From NCBI RefSeq assembly GCF_000238375.3, contig NZ_AHBZ03000021.1:434001-498000 (forward strand): DNA of 64,000 nt, given 5' to 3'. Of this stretch, positions 13,401-19,608 are shown one piece after another. Numbering within the stretch: position 1 is the first letter of the stretch; the number at the start of each line of letters is the position of its first letter. A model generated the notes under the pieces. The model saw only the letters and a program-made list of their open reading frames with translations. It was not told the origin of the DNA and did not search any database. The position numbers were made by a program, and so were the translations under genes. This DNA comes from Pseudoalteromonas citrea (GTDB lineage Bacteria > Pseudomonadota > Gammaproteobacteria > Enterobacterales > Alteromonadaceae).

Positions 13401-16400
13401 CGAATGGTTTTATGTTGAAAAATATCTCGTACAGACACATTAAATCCGAGCAGCTTTAATTGTGCGACCACCCGAATCGCATTAATTGAATCGCCACCGA
13501 TGCGGAAAAAATCATCATCAATCCCCACTTGTTCAAGCGACATCACATCCGCCCAGATAACAGAGCATGCGCGCTCGTTTTCATTCGTTGGGGGGTTATA
13601 GTCAGCTTGAGTAAAGTTGGGTTCTGGCAACTGGCGCACATCGACCTTGCCGTTAATGGTCAAGGGCATGGAAGGCATATAAACAAAATGCTGTGGCACC
13701 ATATGTGCTGGCAAACGGCTGCTGAGCTGCTGAGTAAAATCATCGTGCGTAATATCATTGTCAGCGACGTAATACGCCACCAAGTAATAACCAGAGTCTC
13801 GCTTTTTAGCTAACACCGTACTTTGTGAAACGCCTGTGATTTGCGACACACAGTGCTCAATTTCACCTAGCTCAATGCGGTACCCTCTAATTTTAACTTG
13901 AAAGTCATTGCGACCAATATATTCAATGCCCCCACCATCGAGCTCTCTGACTAAATCACCGGTTTTATAGAGTATTGTTTGCCCAGCATTTTGATTATGC
14001 GGGTTAGCCACAAACCTTGATTCGGTTAACGACGCTTTATTCAAATATCCGCGAGCCACCCCGCCGCCACTTACATAAAGCTGTGCAACCACCCCTTGCG
14101 GTACGGGGTTTAAATTATCATCTAATATGTACGCACTCAGATCGTTTAATGGCAAACCGATATTCGAGCGCGCGTTAATATCGGCCTCTGAAATGGCTTT
14201 AAATGTAACATGCACACAGGTTTCGGTAATGCCATACATATTCACTAATGTCGGTTTATTATAACCATATTGACTAAACCAAGGTTGAAGCTGAATTAAG
14301 TTCAGTGCTTCTCCGCCGAAAATGACATACTTTAGGTGAGTGAGAGTGTCTTGCTGATTGGCTTCTTGAATAAAGTTATAAAATGCGGAGGGCGTTTGAT
14401 TTAAAACCGTTATTTTGTGCGCTTTAACCAACTGAAAAAATTGTGAGGTATCTTGTGTTTGTGCCTTATTTGGAATAAATAAACTGCCACCATGGAGTAA
14501 GCTTCCCCAAATTTCCCACACACTAAAATCAAACACATAAGAGTGGAATAAACACCATACATCCTCGGTGGTAAAATCAAAATGCGGGTGTGCACTGCTT
14601 AACAAACGACTCACATTATTATGGGTGATCTGCACGCCTTTTGGCTGCCCAGTACTGCCCGATGTGTAAATCACATAGGCCAGTTGCTCTGGTACTATCG
14701 AGATATTAGGTCGTTCGTCGCTGTAATGCTGTGCAGGTAAGGTGTCTAAGCAAATACAGGTTAAATCAGCTAACTCAGATACATGATCAGCATATGCGCT
14801 GTTCGTGATAATAATATGGCTGACCGTATCTTCTGCAATGTACCTAATACGAGAAGCAGGATAAGTCGGGTCGATTGGCACATAAGCGCCCCCTGCTTTT
14901 AATACCGCCAGAATCGAAACAATGGTGTCAAATGATGGCTCAAGCAGCAGTAATACCAAGGACTCTGCTTGCACTTGGCTGTTTTCAACGAGGTACTGCG
15001 CTAGTTGGTTCGACGCTTTGTCTATATCAGCATAGGTCGCTTCTTCCCCAGCATACATAAGCGCACACTTAGTGGGAAATAGCTCAGCCATTTTTACAAA
15101 CTGTGAAACTAAATCGTCTGCTGGGTGCGCCTGTACAGTAGCCGCATAGCGAGTAAGCGCGCGCTGTTGCTGCTGCTGTGGCATCAAGCTAATGTCTCCC
15201 ACCGGCCGTGAAAAGTCTTGCGTAAATGACGTTAAGACATGTTCTACTGCCGTGACCAACTGCTGAATTTGCGCGTCACTGTATATGGCTGTACGATATT
15301 CCACCCTGAGGTTTAAAGTATCTTGAAAATCGAACTCAAAATACAAAGGGTATTTAACGTCAGAGGGTAAGGTATCGTTTTGGGTAATAAGCCATGGCAC
15401 CGAGTGGCGCTTTTTCGGCTCTAAAGTCATATAAACTGAGGGTAACTTTTCTTCTACGTTGCCAGTTTCTCTCATTTTTTTAAGTAATGCTTCATACGCC
15501 AGCGGCTGGGTTAATTGCTCAGTTACTTGGCTGAAGCACTGTGCAATAAAGTCACCCGTCGATATATTCGACTCAAGTTCGCAACAATACAGTTCATTTG
15601 CCAAAAAGTTACCATATACATTATCTGCATCAGGGCCTCTCAGGCTGCGAACGCCGCCAATTGACACTGAATTTTGATTCGAAAACCGCATCGTGACCAA
15701 TTGAATGCACGCCAGTAACAGCGAGAAAATACTCACACCTCGCGCCTGCGCACAAGTACTCAGCTGATCTGATAATGCCTTGGAGAATGTCTTAGTGTGA
15801 TATGTGCCGCGCAAGTCATCACTGGGAGAGTTATTGAACAAGACCGCGGTATTCAAAGCGCTAAGTAATTTCTCATCGGCCTCTTTATATTGCGTTTGCG
15901 TCATGACGTTTGGCACATGGGGCAAAGAGTCCTGAGGCGCTTTCAATAACGCAGCCATTTGAGGCACAAACAGGTTGTACATTGCTTCGCCATCGGTCAA
16001 TAAATGATGGTGGATAAAGCTCAGCTTAAGCACCTGCCCTTGGCTGCTAAATGCGATGAACCGATAAAGAGGCCCTTGGTACAAATCAAAAGGCATATCA
16101 ATGTAACGTGCTAACGACTGCGCGACTAAGCTTTCAGATGGGTGCGATTCAGGTGATACATCAACGACCGTAAGTAACTCTGCCACTGCACTTAGCTTCT
16201 CTGAAATTCGATAGCCTAAATTGTCTTCATTCACCTGCATACGTAAAACATCATGATGGTTAATGAAGGTTATTAGCGCCTGATTAAGTTGTTCGAGCGT
16301 AATGGCTTGCTGCTCATCGATTGAAAAATCGATCGATACATTTTCATTATACAAAATGGCTGACGTAGAAAGCTGATGATTTAGTATCAACCGCTGCATC

Positions 16401-18352
16401 GGGTTAAACTGGCCATCATTGACTGCCACCGTTAATGTATTGGCAGCAGTGCACGCCTCATTTTCAAGCGTCTGTGCCAGTGAATGAAAAGTGTTGCTTT
16501 GCAGTACATGTACTGGGGAGCAATTGATCCCTTGCTCATGCAACTTAGCCCCAATGTGCATGGCTAAAATTGAATCGCCGCCCAATTGATAGAAGCTATC
16601 GTCACCTGAAACGTTTGGCGTATTTAACACACGCTTTGCGGTTTTTAACACCCATTGAAGCATTTCACTTTGTTCGATATTGCTATGCTCAGTTGTTGTA
16701 ACTTGCTTGATCTGCGCCAACAAAGCCTGGGTATCTATTTTTCCGCTCACAGACACCGGCATTTCTTTAACATGCACATACTGTTTTGGGCACATATACT
16801 CAGGTAAATAAGTGCTCAGATAATTCTGCAACGACTCAACGGGTGTGATTGGATGTTGTGAGGTATAAAAAGCCACCAACTGGTTCCGAGCAGGGTCAAT
16901 CATCACTTTGCTTTGTATTATTTGTGTATGAAGCTGCAGTTGGTGTTCAATTTCGCCCGGTTCAATCCGAAAGCCATTCACTTTAATTTGCTGATCACAT
17001 CGCCCTAAATAAACGAGCCCACCACCTGCTTGTTGTTTAACTAAGTCACCCGTTTTATATAGGCGTTTATAGTCATCATAAGGGTCGTCTTCTTGCGACC
17101 AAAATGGGTTATCGATAAAGCTATGCGCTGTTTGTGACGCCAGATTTAAATACCCTCTGGCAACGCCGCGACCTGATAAATACAATTCTCCTTCTTCGCC
17201 AGCTGACACTTGCTCGCCTGCTTGGTTAACAATATAGCCGCGCATATTATCAATAGGCTGCCCAATATGATGAATGCTTTGTGCATCAACCTGCTGGCCA
17301 GTGGCGTAGATTGCACACTCCGTTGGGCCATAAAAGTTATATAAATTAAACGCTTTCGCGAAATATTCACCGCATTCTTTTTGGCAAGGTTCTCCCGCAA
17401 AAATAAAGGCGTTCACACTCTCATAGCCAAGGCGAGGTAACGTGGCCAATACTGATGGTGGTAAATACACCACATTTAAACAATGCTGGGTGATATAACC
17501 AGATAACGCGACACTGTCTGTGCGAATGTCATCGCTTAACAGGTGTAATTCATGGCCAAATATTAACGGACAAAAACATTCGGAGACACTCACATCAAAT
17601 ACAAAATGGGTAAACGCCGAAGTTTTCAAAGGTGTGTGAGATCCATCTTTTGCGCTATAAGTGGGTGATAGTGATTGTAAAGTATTCACTACACACTGGT
17701 GCTCTAACATTACGCCTTTGGGTGTACCTGTGGAACCCGATGTATAGATGATATAGGCCAAATGTTCGGTTTTAACGTCTCGATTCGGATTACCGGTTCC
17801 ATAACTATCAAAATTACTCGCATAATCGAGTGGGTCAAATGTATGCCACTCTTTTGTTTGTAACGTAGCAAATTTCTGCGCCAGTTCCGTCGTGGTAATG
17901 ACTAACGAAGGGGCAACATCATTGAGAATGAAGCGAACCCGTTCAAGCGGGAAATCAGGGGCGATCGGCACATAGCATACCCCTGCTTTTAAAGCGCCAA
18001 GCATACAGATCAACGCAAATTCAGAACGTGGTAACAGCAACACAACCTGCTGCTGGGCACGATTATGGGTTTTGGCTGATAATTGACTTTGCTCGTGAAT
18101 AAAATGGCTAATTTGATTAGCACGCTGGTTTAGTTGTGTATATGAGAGCACCACATTATTAAACACAAGTGCATTGTCTTCGGGAGTTTTATCTACTTGT
18201 TGTTCAAACAGCTGATGTACGCAAGAGGTGGTTTTTGGCGTAACCTTCCCTTGCAAATAAGTGAGTTTTTTAGAATTATCGCGTTTTTTTTGGGTGCTCA
18301 CCTGAGCGTTAACCGTTCCATCATTTGAAGAATTCATTCTTATACGCCGCAT
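1427..18352 (-). CDS. Five-module non-ribosomal peptide synthetase (5641 aa)
   Basis: Domains in order, with approximate residue of the key motif: A1 (YTSGSTGTPKG, 204), carrier 1 (GGDS, 591), C (HHLLTDG, 784), A2 (1232), carrier 2 (1619), C (HHAIEDG, 1817), A3 (2289) with an N-methyltransferase inserted in its C-terminal part (EIGSGSG, 2651), carrier 3 (GGNS, 3054), C (HHIAFDG, 3234), A4 (3724), carrier 4 (4099), epimerase (HHLAMDTVSW, 4291), C (HHGVSDG, 4737), A5 (5214), carrier 5 (5591). Specificity residues read by eye against GrsA: A2 DFWNIGMVHK (Thr), A3 DAWTVAAVCK (Phe), A4 DLTKMGEVGK (Asn-like), A1 DVSYIAFIYK and A5 DAFFHGQVCK (unassigned). The protein starts directly with an A domain, so it is probably the initiating subunit. 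It ends soon after carrier 5 in an acidic tail, with no thioesterase; the chain should pass to the TubC-docked subunit downstream. The chemical product is unknown. Confidence 0.97.
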   Translation of the reverse strand: MRRIRMNSSNDGTVNAQVSTQKKRDNSKKLTYLQGKVTPKTTSCVHQLFEQQVDKTPEDNALVFNNVVLSYTQLNQRANQISHFIHEQSQLSAKTHNRAQQQVVLLLPRSEFALICMLGALKAGVCYVPIAPDFPLERVRFILNDVAPSLVITTTELAQKFATLQTKEWHTFDPLDYASNFDSYGTGNPNRDVKTEHLAYIIYTSGSTGTPKGVMLEHQCVVNTLQSLSPTYSAKDGSHTPLKTSAFTHFVFDVSVSECFCPLIFGHELHLLSDDIRTDSVALSGYITQHCLNVVYLPPSVLATLPRLGYESVNAFIFAGEPCQKECGEYFAKAFNLYNFYGPTECAIYATGQQVDAQSIHHIGQPIDNMRGYIVNQAGEQVSAGEEGELYLSGRGVARGYLNLASQTAHSFIDNPFWSQEDDPYDDYKRLYKTGDLVKQQAGGGLVYLGRCDQQIKVNGFRIEPGEIEHQLQLHTQIIQSKVMIDPARNQLVAFYTSQHPITPVESLQNYLSTYLPEYMCPKQYVHVKEMPVSVSGKIDTQALLAQIKQVTTTEHSNIEQSEMLQWVLKTAKRVLNTPNVSGDDSFYQLGGDSILAMHIGAKLHEQGINCSPVHVLQSNTFHSLAQTLENEACTAANTLTVAVNDGQFNPMQRLILNHQLSTSAILYNENVSIDFSIDEQQAITLEQLNQALITFINHHDVLRMQVNEDNLGYRISEKLSAVAELLTVVDVSPESHPSESLVAQSLARYIDMPFDLYQGPLYRFIAFSSQGQVLKLSFIHHHLLTDGEAMYNLFVPQMAALLKAPQDSLPHVPNVMTQTQYKEADEKLLSALNTAVLFNNSPSDDLRGTYHTKTFSKALSDQLSTCAQARGVSIFSLLLACIQLVTMRFSNQNSVSIGGVRSLRGPDADNVYGNFLANELYCCELESNISTGDFIAQCFSQVTEQLTQPLAYEALLKKMRETGNVEEKLPSVYMTLEPKKRHSVPWLITQNDTLPSDVKYPLYFEFDFQDTLNLRVEYRTAIYSDAQIQQLVTAVEHVLTSFTQDFSRPVGDISLMPQQQQQRALTRYAATVQAHPADDLVSQFVKMAELFPTKCALMYAGEEATYADIDKASNQLAQYLVENSQVQAESLVLLLLEPSFDTIVSILAVLKAGGAYVPIDPTYPASRIRYIAEDTVSHIIITNSAYADHVSELADLTCICLDTLPAQHYSDERPNISIVPEQLAYVIYTSGSTGQPKGVQITHNNVSRLLSSAHPHFDFTTEDVWCLFHSYVFDFSVWEIWGSLLHGGSLFIPNKAQTQDTSQFFQLVKAHKITVLNQTPSAFYNFIQEANQQDTLTHLKYVIFGGEALNLIQLQPWFSQYGYNKPTLVNMYGITETCVHVTFKAISEADINARSNIGLPLNDLSAYILDDNLNPVPQGVVAQLYVSGGGVARGYLNKASLTESRFVANPHNQNAGQTILYKTGDLVRELDGGGIEYIGRNDFQVKIRGYRIELGEIEHCVSQITGVSQSTVLAKKRDSGYYLVAYYVADNDITHDDFTQQLSSRLPAHMVPQHFVYMPSMPLTINGKVDVRQLPEPNFTQADYNPPTNENERACSVIWADVMSLEQVGIDDDFFRIGGDSINAIRVVAQLKLLGFNVSVRDIFQHKTIRKLLPSITKEVQLHSTRPQSSEPAYVPFSLVSAQLKSQFVHYEDVYPATHLQQGMFVECKRDGRIYHNLDVSEVNQPFESERFTLIWQALTNKHELLRAAYQQFDDMGYLTLIEPSIAVSQHIVQYSDYEQAWQQESSHPIQLDKAGLFRLAIVPSATQFKLIFTSHHAIEDGWSVASLIAEFISAYTDERSPCEVVSYIESRPVAVNFGQYVRQEAAVINDPRQRQFWQNYLEHMPEQVQKMRSKSVAKYEPVMIESDCKLETHMHKAVLESAVQHEVSIDSVFMAAFVHLLWVFSGGDDVTLGVVVNNRLEESGGDEQFGLHLNTMPMRFKHINTDLVKTVYQEKLKLMAYKNYPYGQIKADLGYEPDDDIYQAAFNYIHFYQKHTALETSSAQAVDAVAMTNIPIALVVNREGDTFDIQFQAHSTFIEQPLLDYLAQYYQHYLRCILSSQPLLAGMRRDEHIALRQNVNTAINCNKKDTLLELWQRTVAQYSKEVALCFQAEQLTYEALDKRVDQLAGYLAQHVGLRMGDRVAISFERSSDMIVAMLASIKLGVVYVPVDPAYPAERIRYILQDCGASAVLCCHHVVDVLSFLKQSSVRLVDITCKEVKASTYAKLDKPAHLVQDSLVNIIYTSGTTGQPKGVMISHAGVVNLIHSQRQIFDLTHHDNVLQFASISFDAATWEIYSTLCSGATLVVCDKAVRKDGNALTKLLESEQVSIATIPPVLVETLDEQACHSLRTLVVAGETTPEKTLQRFSEICQVINAYGPTETTVCCSYHPYQRGDLNTNIGKPLLNTCLYILDQHMNPVPKGVVGRLFVSGAGIAEGYFKRPELTEQKFIKNHFIEDGFPTLYDTGDLARYDMNNDLEYLGRSDFQVKIRGFRVELSEIEQVLSQCQGVAQSTVQLLELNQQKVLTAYFTASAQSALGQEVTVDSWQQVYDAEYSRLEKDLSVDQADFEGWNSTYTGMPIEVAKMHEWRDATIARLQTLPLGKVLEIGSGSGLIFYPLVEHCTHYFATDFSKAAIEKLTFGAKQLGFEHKSQFAVCDAATIYDAVSAQNYTPDTVIINSVAQYFPSFDYLMDVITQASQLMPQGGVIFIGDVRDARLLDSFHYDVQKSRASDVAHDQLKQLAAQARVLDKELLISPLFFAQLHNHLSQCSGAQALYKSGTHSSEMTDYRYDVLLTLSQKEVIRAVTPQVTEYSDGLNIAELVALHDHVLIEGVPNARVYHAYVDYYNLPCKYSNPLSWQGWTELATSLQCEVRFIPSDVSAHLMSVSLIKNAASAACDFVSINHHEHTALTHTPLSHYVREPVVEINIGQLVESLKTQLPEHLLPQHFVQLEQIPLTTHGKIDKKALPTPELCSVDYQAPQTELAQTLCQIWQTTLSIARVGVNDDFFSMGGNSILAITLCHRMSQALDYEVNVAILFKCPTISALIDDGLYLQKNKIEPANIENLPLSFAQQRLWFIEQYEQGSAAYTVPIALTLKVNTTSFTQAVKCIVERHQVLRTCFDDQSNPEKVLLNIRSADEFTPVITKVAQQDWRSHISHDMQYVFDLTKELPVRLSIYQGCSEVAALINIHHIAFDGWSVDILLKELELLLAPEDEQSEALANLPIQYQDYAYWQHTYLQQGELARQLSYWQTQLQGFETLNLPLDRARPEQLSYVGKNLNQVVKAATTKKLKALARAHSVTLYTLLLSVFNVLLHRYSGQTDITLGSPAANRTSYDTQNLIGFFVNAQPIRNHLDPTVAFDDFLAQVHTTVIKAQAHQDVPFESIVEHLSLERDSARHPIFQVMFSVQNFGEDAHKSAFFTPIDVDDIYQVAKHDLTVFVNDSVARHGENELKLLLNFNTALFSDARIENLAHHYLNLLDAICDAPNSPINALTMFTPAQRQALLNASNGQHIPRAHTPLAERFDSLIAQYGNEIALCCNDEQLTYQQLDDASTHMARQILTKLEATELQSVQQRVVLLMDRSITMLVSLIAIVKSGAAYVPVDADAPSARIAHIVSDSAAKLVLTQSHLLTQLPELAADVAIAVTETKTGLCGVSCSEKSLPVAQADDLAYVIYTSGTTGQPKGVMVTQANAGHYIDNIAQRMVPGIKVDFSSNIGFDLSITTTLAALLRAAHVHIFPQPIKYVDEYRQYLTRHDIEFVKMVPSLAELVFSSEAAVSVDTLMLGGEKLLSQQVTALSDYCQVILDEYGPTEATVGCCLSQRYPAKDEGIGVPYPNTRIYVLDNALEPVVQGASGYLYVCGPGVAAGYLNLPEQTQAAFITNPFVAQGELGGAYDQLYCTGDLVKVDSAAQLHYLGRSDAQIKLRGYRIELHEIEQQLLSLDCVTQVAVALKQQEQRQWLAAFYVSAHEVSHEQFIDLVGDSLPHYMIPSQFIALSELPLTANGKVDYDALPTQDLAHAQFQAPSNDTEQQISDIWQALLNVERVSVLDNFFQIGGDSISSITLVSRLRKAGFNFAVKDIFTHSTILAQAKYALAEHSHSAVLSQQGELAGQFSLLPVQKRFFADVQRGLITQPEYWNQSFIIQVDPIDIVRLQQALNGLVAHHDMLRASFDISQFERAVQQQSYEPVRPISLRIIDMAHASDAEVTEMLNEVQQDKDLCSGNILSVAYIRGYTPESDAIFVSCHHLAMDTVSWQIFSEDLHALYFKRSLTDKTTSYRQWVEVIHQYDRMYPNEGAFWQQVVGQGDSLKKWVSQSSTSHSFESEIRLSVAETEQLLVKSNAAYGTQINDLLLCAFAYALQSVNDCDCQLITLEGHGREQLDHLLEEHDVILDTSRTIGWFTTHYPVALPVESSLSLTIRAVKEYLRKIENKGVGFGACQATDSSLQLPPIAFNYLGVISSATQSLDWQVSLDDLSTQVSPENDDGLLINVNGAVEGGALMFSLASKLEAQAHQELCEAFEQSLHDVVQHCAAQISQTRSPSDIGVDMPITEFDKITAVQGISEVFGATSLQQGMIYQHVSFPDNDAYHVQFIIDYDEPLAVMFYQQAWQWVVDEFPALRMSFDWQHAPVQLIHQQVDVNFTFHDWSTHNNVDAAITLLQREDRKQPFDLRCAGLLRIQLIKRGESRFTLLRSEHHGVSDGWSNAVLMARVHQVYLQLCQGKTPEKRVDHGYLNAQHFYVSQREACKQFWLREKLGFDTCNDISSMLSSSSDLVTHKQVDKAEQTFISFDAAHLQQLARSSNVTMHSILQLAWHKLIRTHSASNQTMVGTTISGRGIDVDGIENSVGLYINTLPLCVQWDNDNTVLQQLRDISKSMSLLNTHSHQPLVELQQGGERLFQSVLIHENYPEPQSDEADKLNFSYRAAFEKLDYPMAVIIQEQQNTLTLGLSYDAALLSQSRAKHLLTQFEQLLHAIPRNLTRHHGQLNALTPAQRYDAIAKVNQTYAAFEPKGIEQVFYQRADVFAAQPAVTYGKQTVSYQALNEASNQLAHYLLNQLNVQPDTLIAIAMDRSVEMIMSILAVIKAGAAYVPIDPQGAAERSQYILQDTAALAVLTQSSYQAYFEQQVATLSLRSEPMTQVITVGNADITTMPTHNVALPLSAARLAYVIYTSGTTGQPKGVMIEHGGVINLIDSQINTLGLTQHSKVLQFSNLVFDASVFEIFPALMAGAELHLIDPSLQRDLVGLVEYIEHAKISCAFLSTALVKLLKGNEFDALEVIHTGGEALDGLTALPNSCRLINQYGPTEGTVCCAQAEITDLTDISIGMPIQNMQMFVLDPHLQPVERGVVGELYIAGPGVARGYLNQPALTSLHFIDNPFKNDADLQTSYNTLYKTGDRVRLSAKGQFDYVGRADFQVKIRGYRVELEEIEHRLAQHEHVNQCVVKVLKTAGADNLVGYVSGDVELAPADLVRHLSQVVPSYMIPSVFVQVAQFSYTSSGKIDRHSLPDPDVPQRSFTAPSTESQRAICALFAEALSIQKVGIDDDFFSLGGNSILAITLCQKLTEHFAINVRVADLFEHQSVIKLDEYLTASSQVEEETGEF

Positions 18353-18906
18353 GTTAACTTGTTACATAACAATAAAAATAAGCCTATACCATTGAATTAT
18401 AATAAGTAATATAGACTCGCCTACTGACAAGTAAGAGCTTTAACAGCGTGCTCAAACACTTTTTTATTCCACTTTAAACTATATTTTGTAATTACATATA
18501 GCAATTACAAAACATTACAGCAATCAAATTATTTTACACATCATTAACTTGAACTATTCATATTAATATCATATAAAATCAATGTGCATTGCATAAAATA
18601 CCGCCAATCTAACTAACAGCTAGGCTAAAACTAGCTAATTCCGTTGTGTTGACATATTTTTTAGAAGCAACGATTGCATAGCATTACAACAAAATCTGAC
18701 ACTGTAATGACGTGTAATGGACTTTTTTTTAACCATGTCCGACAGTGGACACACTTATTGACTAGGATTGGCGAAACATGTAAGCCAGAGTGGTTTTGGG
18801 TTACTGACTGCATTAATGCCAGAAGTTCTTACCAATATTCAGCCAAATACGGCTTCATATTTGGAAATTTACTTGGTTTATACCAAGTAAAAACAGGAGG
18901 TTACTA
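18353..18906. promoter_or_regulatory. AT-rich divergent intergenic region between NRPS and exporter operon
   Basis: About 550 bp separate the divergently read NRPS start (18352) and the DUF697 gene (18907). The stretch is very AT-rich, especially 18360-18660, and must hold promoters for both directions, but I cannot pick one -35/-10 pair with confidence. A strong ribosome binding site (AGGAGG at 18895-18900) precedes the 18907 start. A 77-codon reading frame from 18674 to 18907 has no recognisable features and is probably leader sequence. Confidence 0.5.
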
Positions 18907-19458
18907 ATGGTACAAGATAAAAATCAAAACTCAGAAAAGGAGAATGCAGTGGAACAACAAAACCAAACGGCTGACGCCGAATTATCATTCGAGGGTAAAA
19001 CCGAAGAAGCTGATAAAATCATTAAAAACTCTGTGTATGGTGCAGCAGGTGTCGGACTAGTGCCGATCCCTTGGGTTGACTTCGTTGGTCTAACCGCGAT
19101 TCAAATCAAAATGCTTCATTCACTTTCAAAAGTATACGGAGTTGAATTTTCAGAGTCTCGTGGTAAAGCCGTGATCACGTCACTGGTCAGTGGCTATTTG
19201 CCCATTGCACTAGTGCAGCCTATCGCCAGCTTTATCAAATCAATTCCACTGGTTGGTCAATTAACCGGGGCAGTCACTATGTCTATCCTTGGTGGTGCAA
19301 CAACCTACGCAATTGGTCGGGTATTCAACCTGCACTTTGCGGCAGGCGGCACCTTTTGGGACTTAGACGCAAATAAAATGCGTGCTTACTTCGAAGAGCA
19401 ATTCGAAGAAGGTAAAAAAGTCACATCTCAAGCGCGCAAAAAAGCCACAGCAGCTTAA
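18907..19458 (+). CDS. DUF697 (YcjF-like) membrane-associated protein, 183 aa
   Basis: The first ~35 residues are polar and Glu/Gln-rich. The rest has the layout of the DUF697 family: an amphipathic segment (EEADKIIKNSVYGAAGVGLVP), a Pro-Trp-Asp turn, and two hydrophobic stretches (about residues 90-115 and 118-140), ending in a charged Lys-rich tail. DUF697 proteins are small inner-membrane proteins of unclear function. It is the first gene of the plus-strand run with the peptide exporter, SPFH, binding-protein and outer-membrane genes, which suggests an envelope role in export or tolerance of the NRPS product (inference). AGGAGG sits 6 bp before the ATG, and the 150 bp behind the gene could hold a second promoter. 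Confidence 0.75.
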   Translation: MVQDKNQNSEKENAVEQQNQTADAELSFEGKTEEADKIIKNSVYGAAGVGLVPIPWVDFVGLTAIQIKMLHSLSKVYGVEFSESRGKAVITSLVSGYLPIALVQPIASFIKSIPLVGQLTGAVTMSILGGATTYAIGRVFNLHFAAGGTFWDLDANKMRAYFEEQFEEGKKVTSQARKKATAA

Positions 19459-19608
19459 ATAGCACGCTTTGCGGCAATAATTAATCACAGCGACACACTT
19501 ATTCTTTGGAAGGATAAGCGTGTCGCGTGGTTAATTGTATTTGTTTAGCATACATACCCCGACGAGCTCCACACCGGGTCCTCAAAAAAATAATAACTAG
19601 GATCACCT

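Noticed and set aside
18674..18907. 77-codon ORF before the DUF697 gene
   Set aside because: No ribosome site, no recognisable features; it covers the leader of the real gene.
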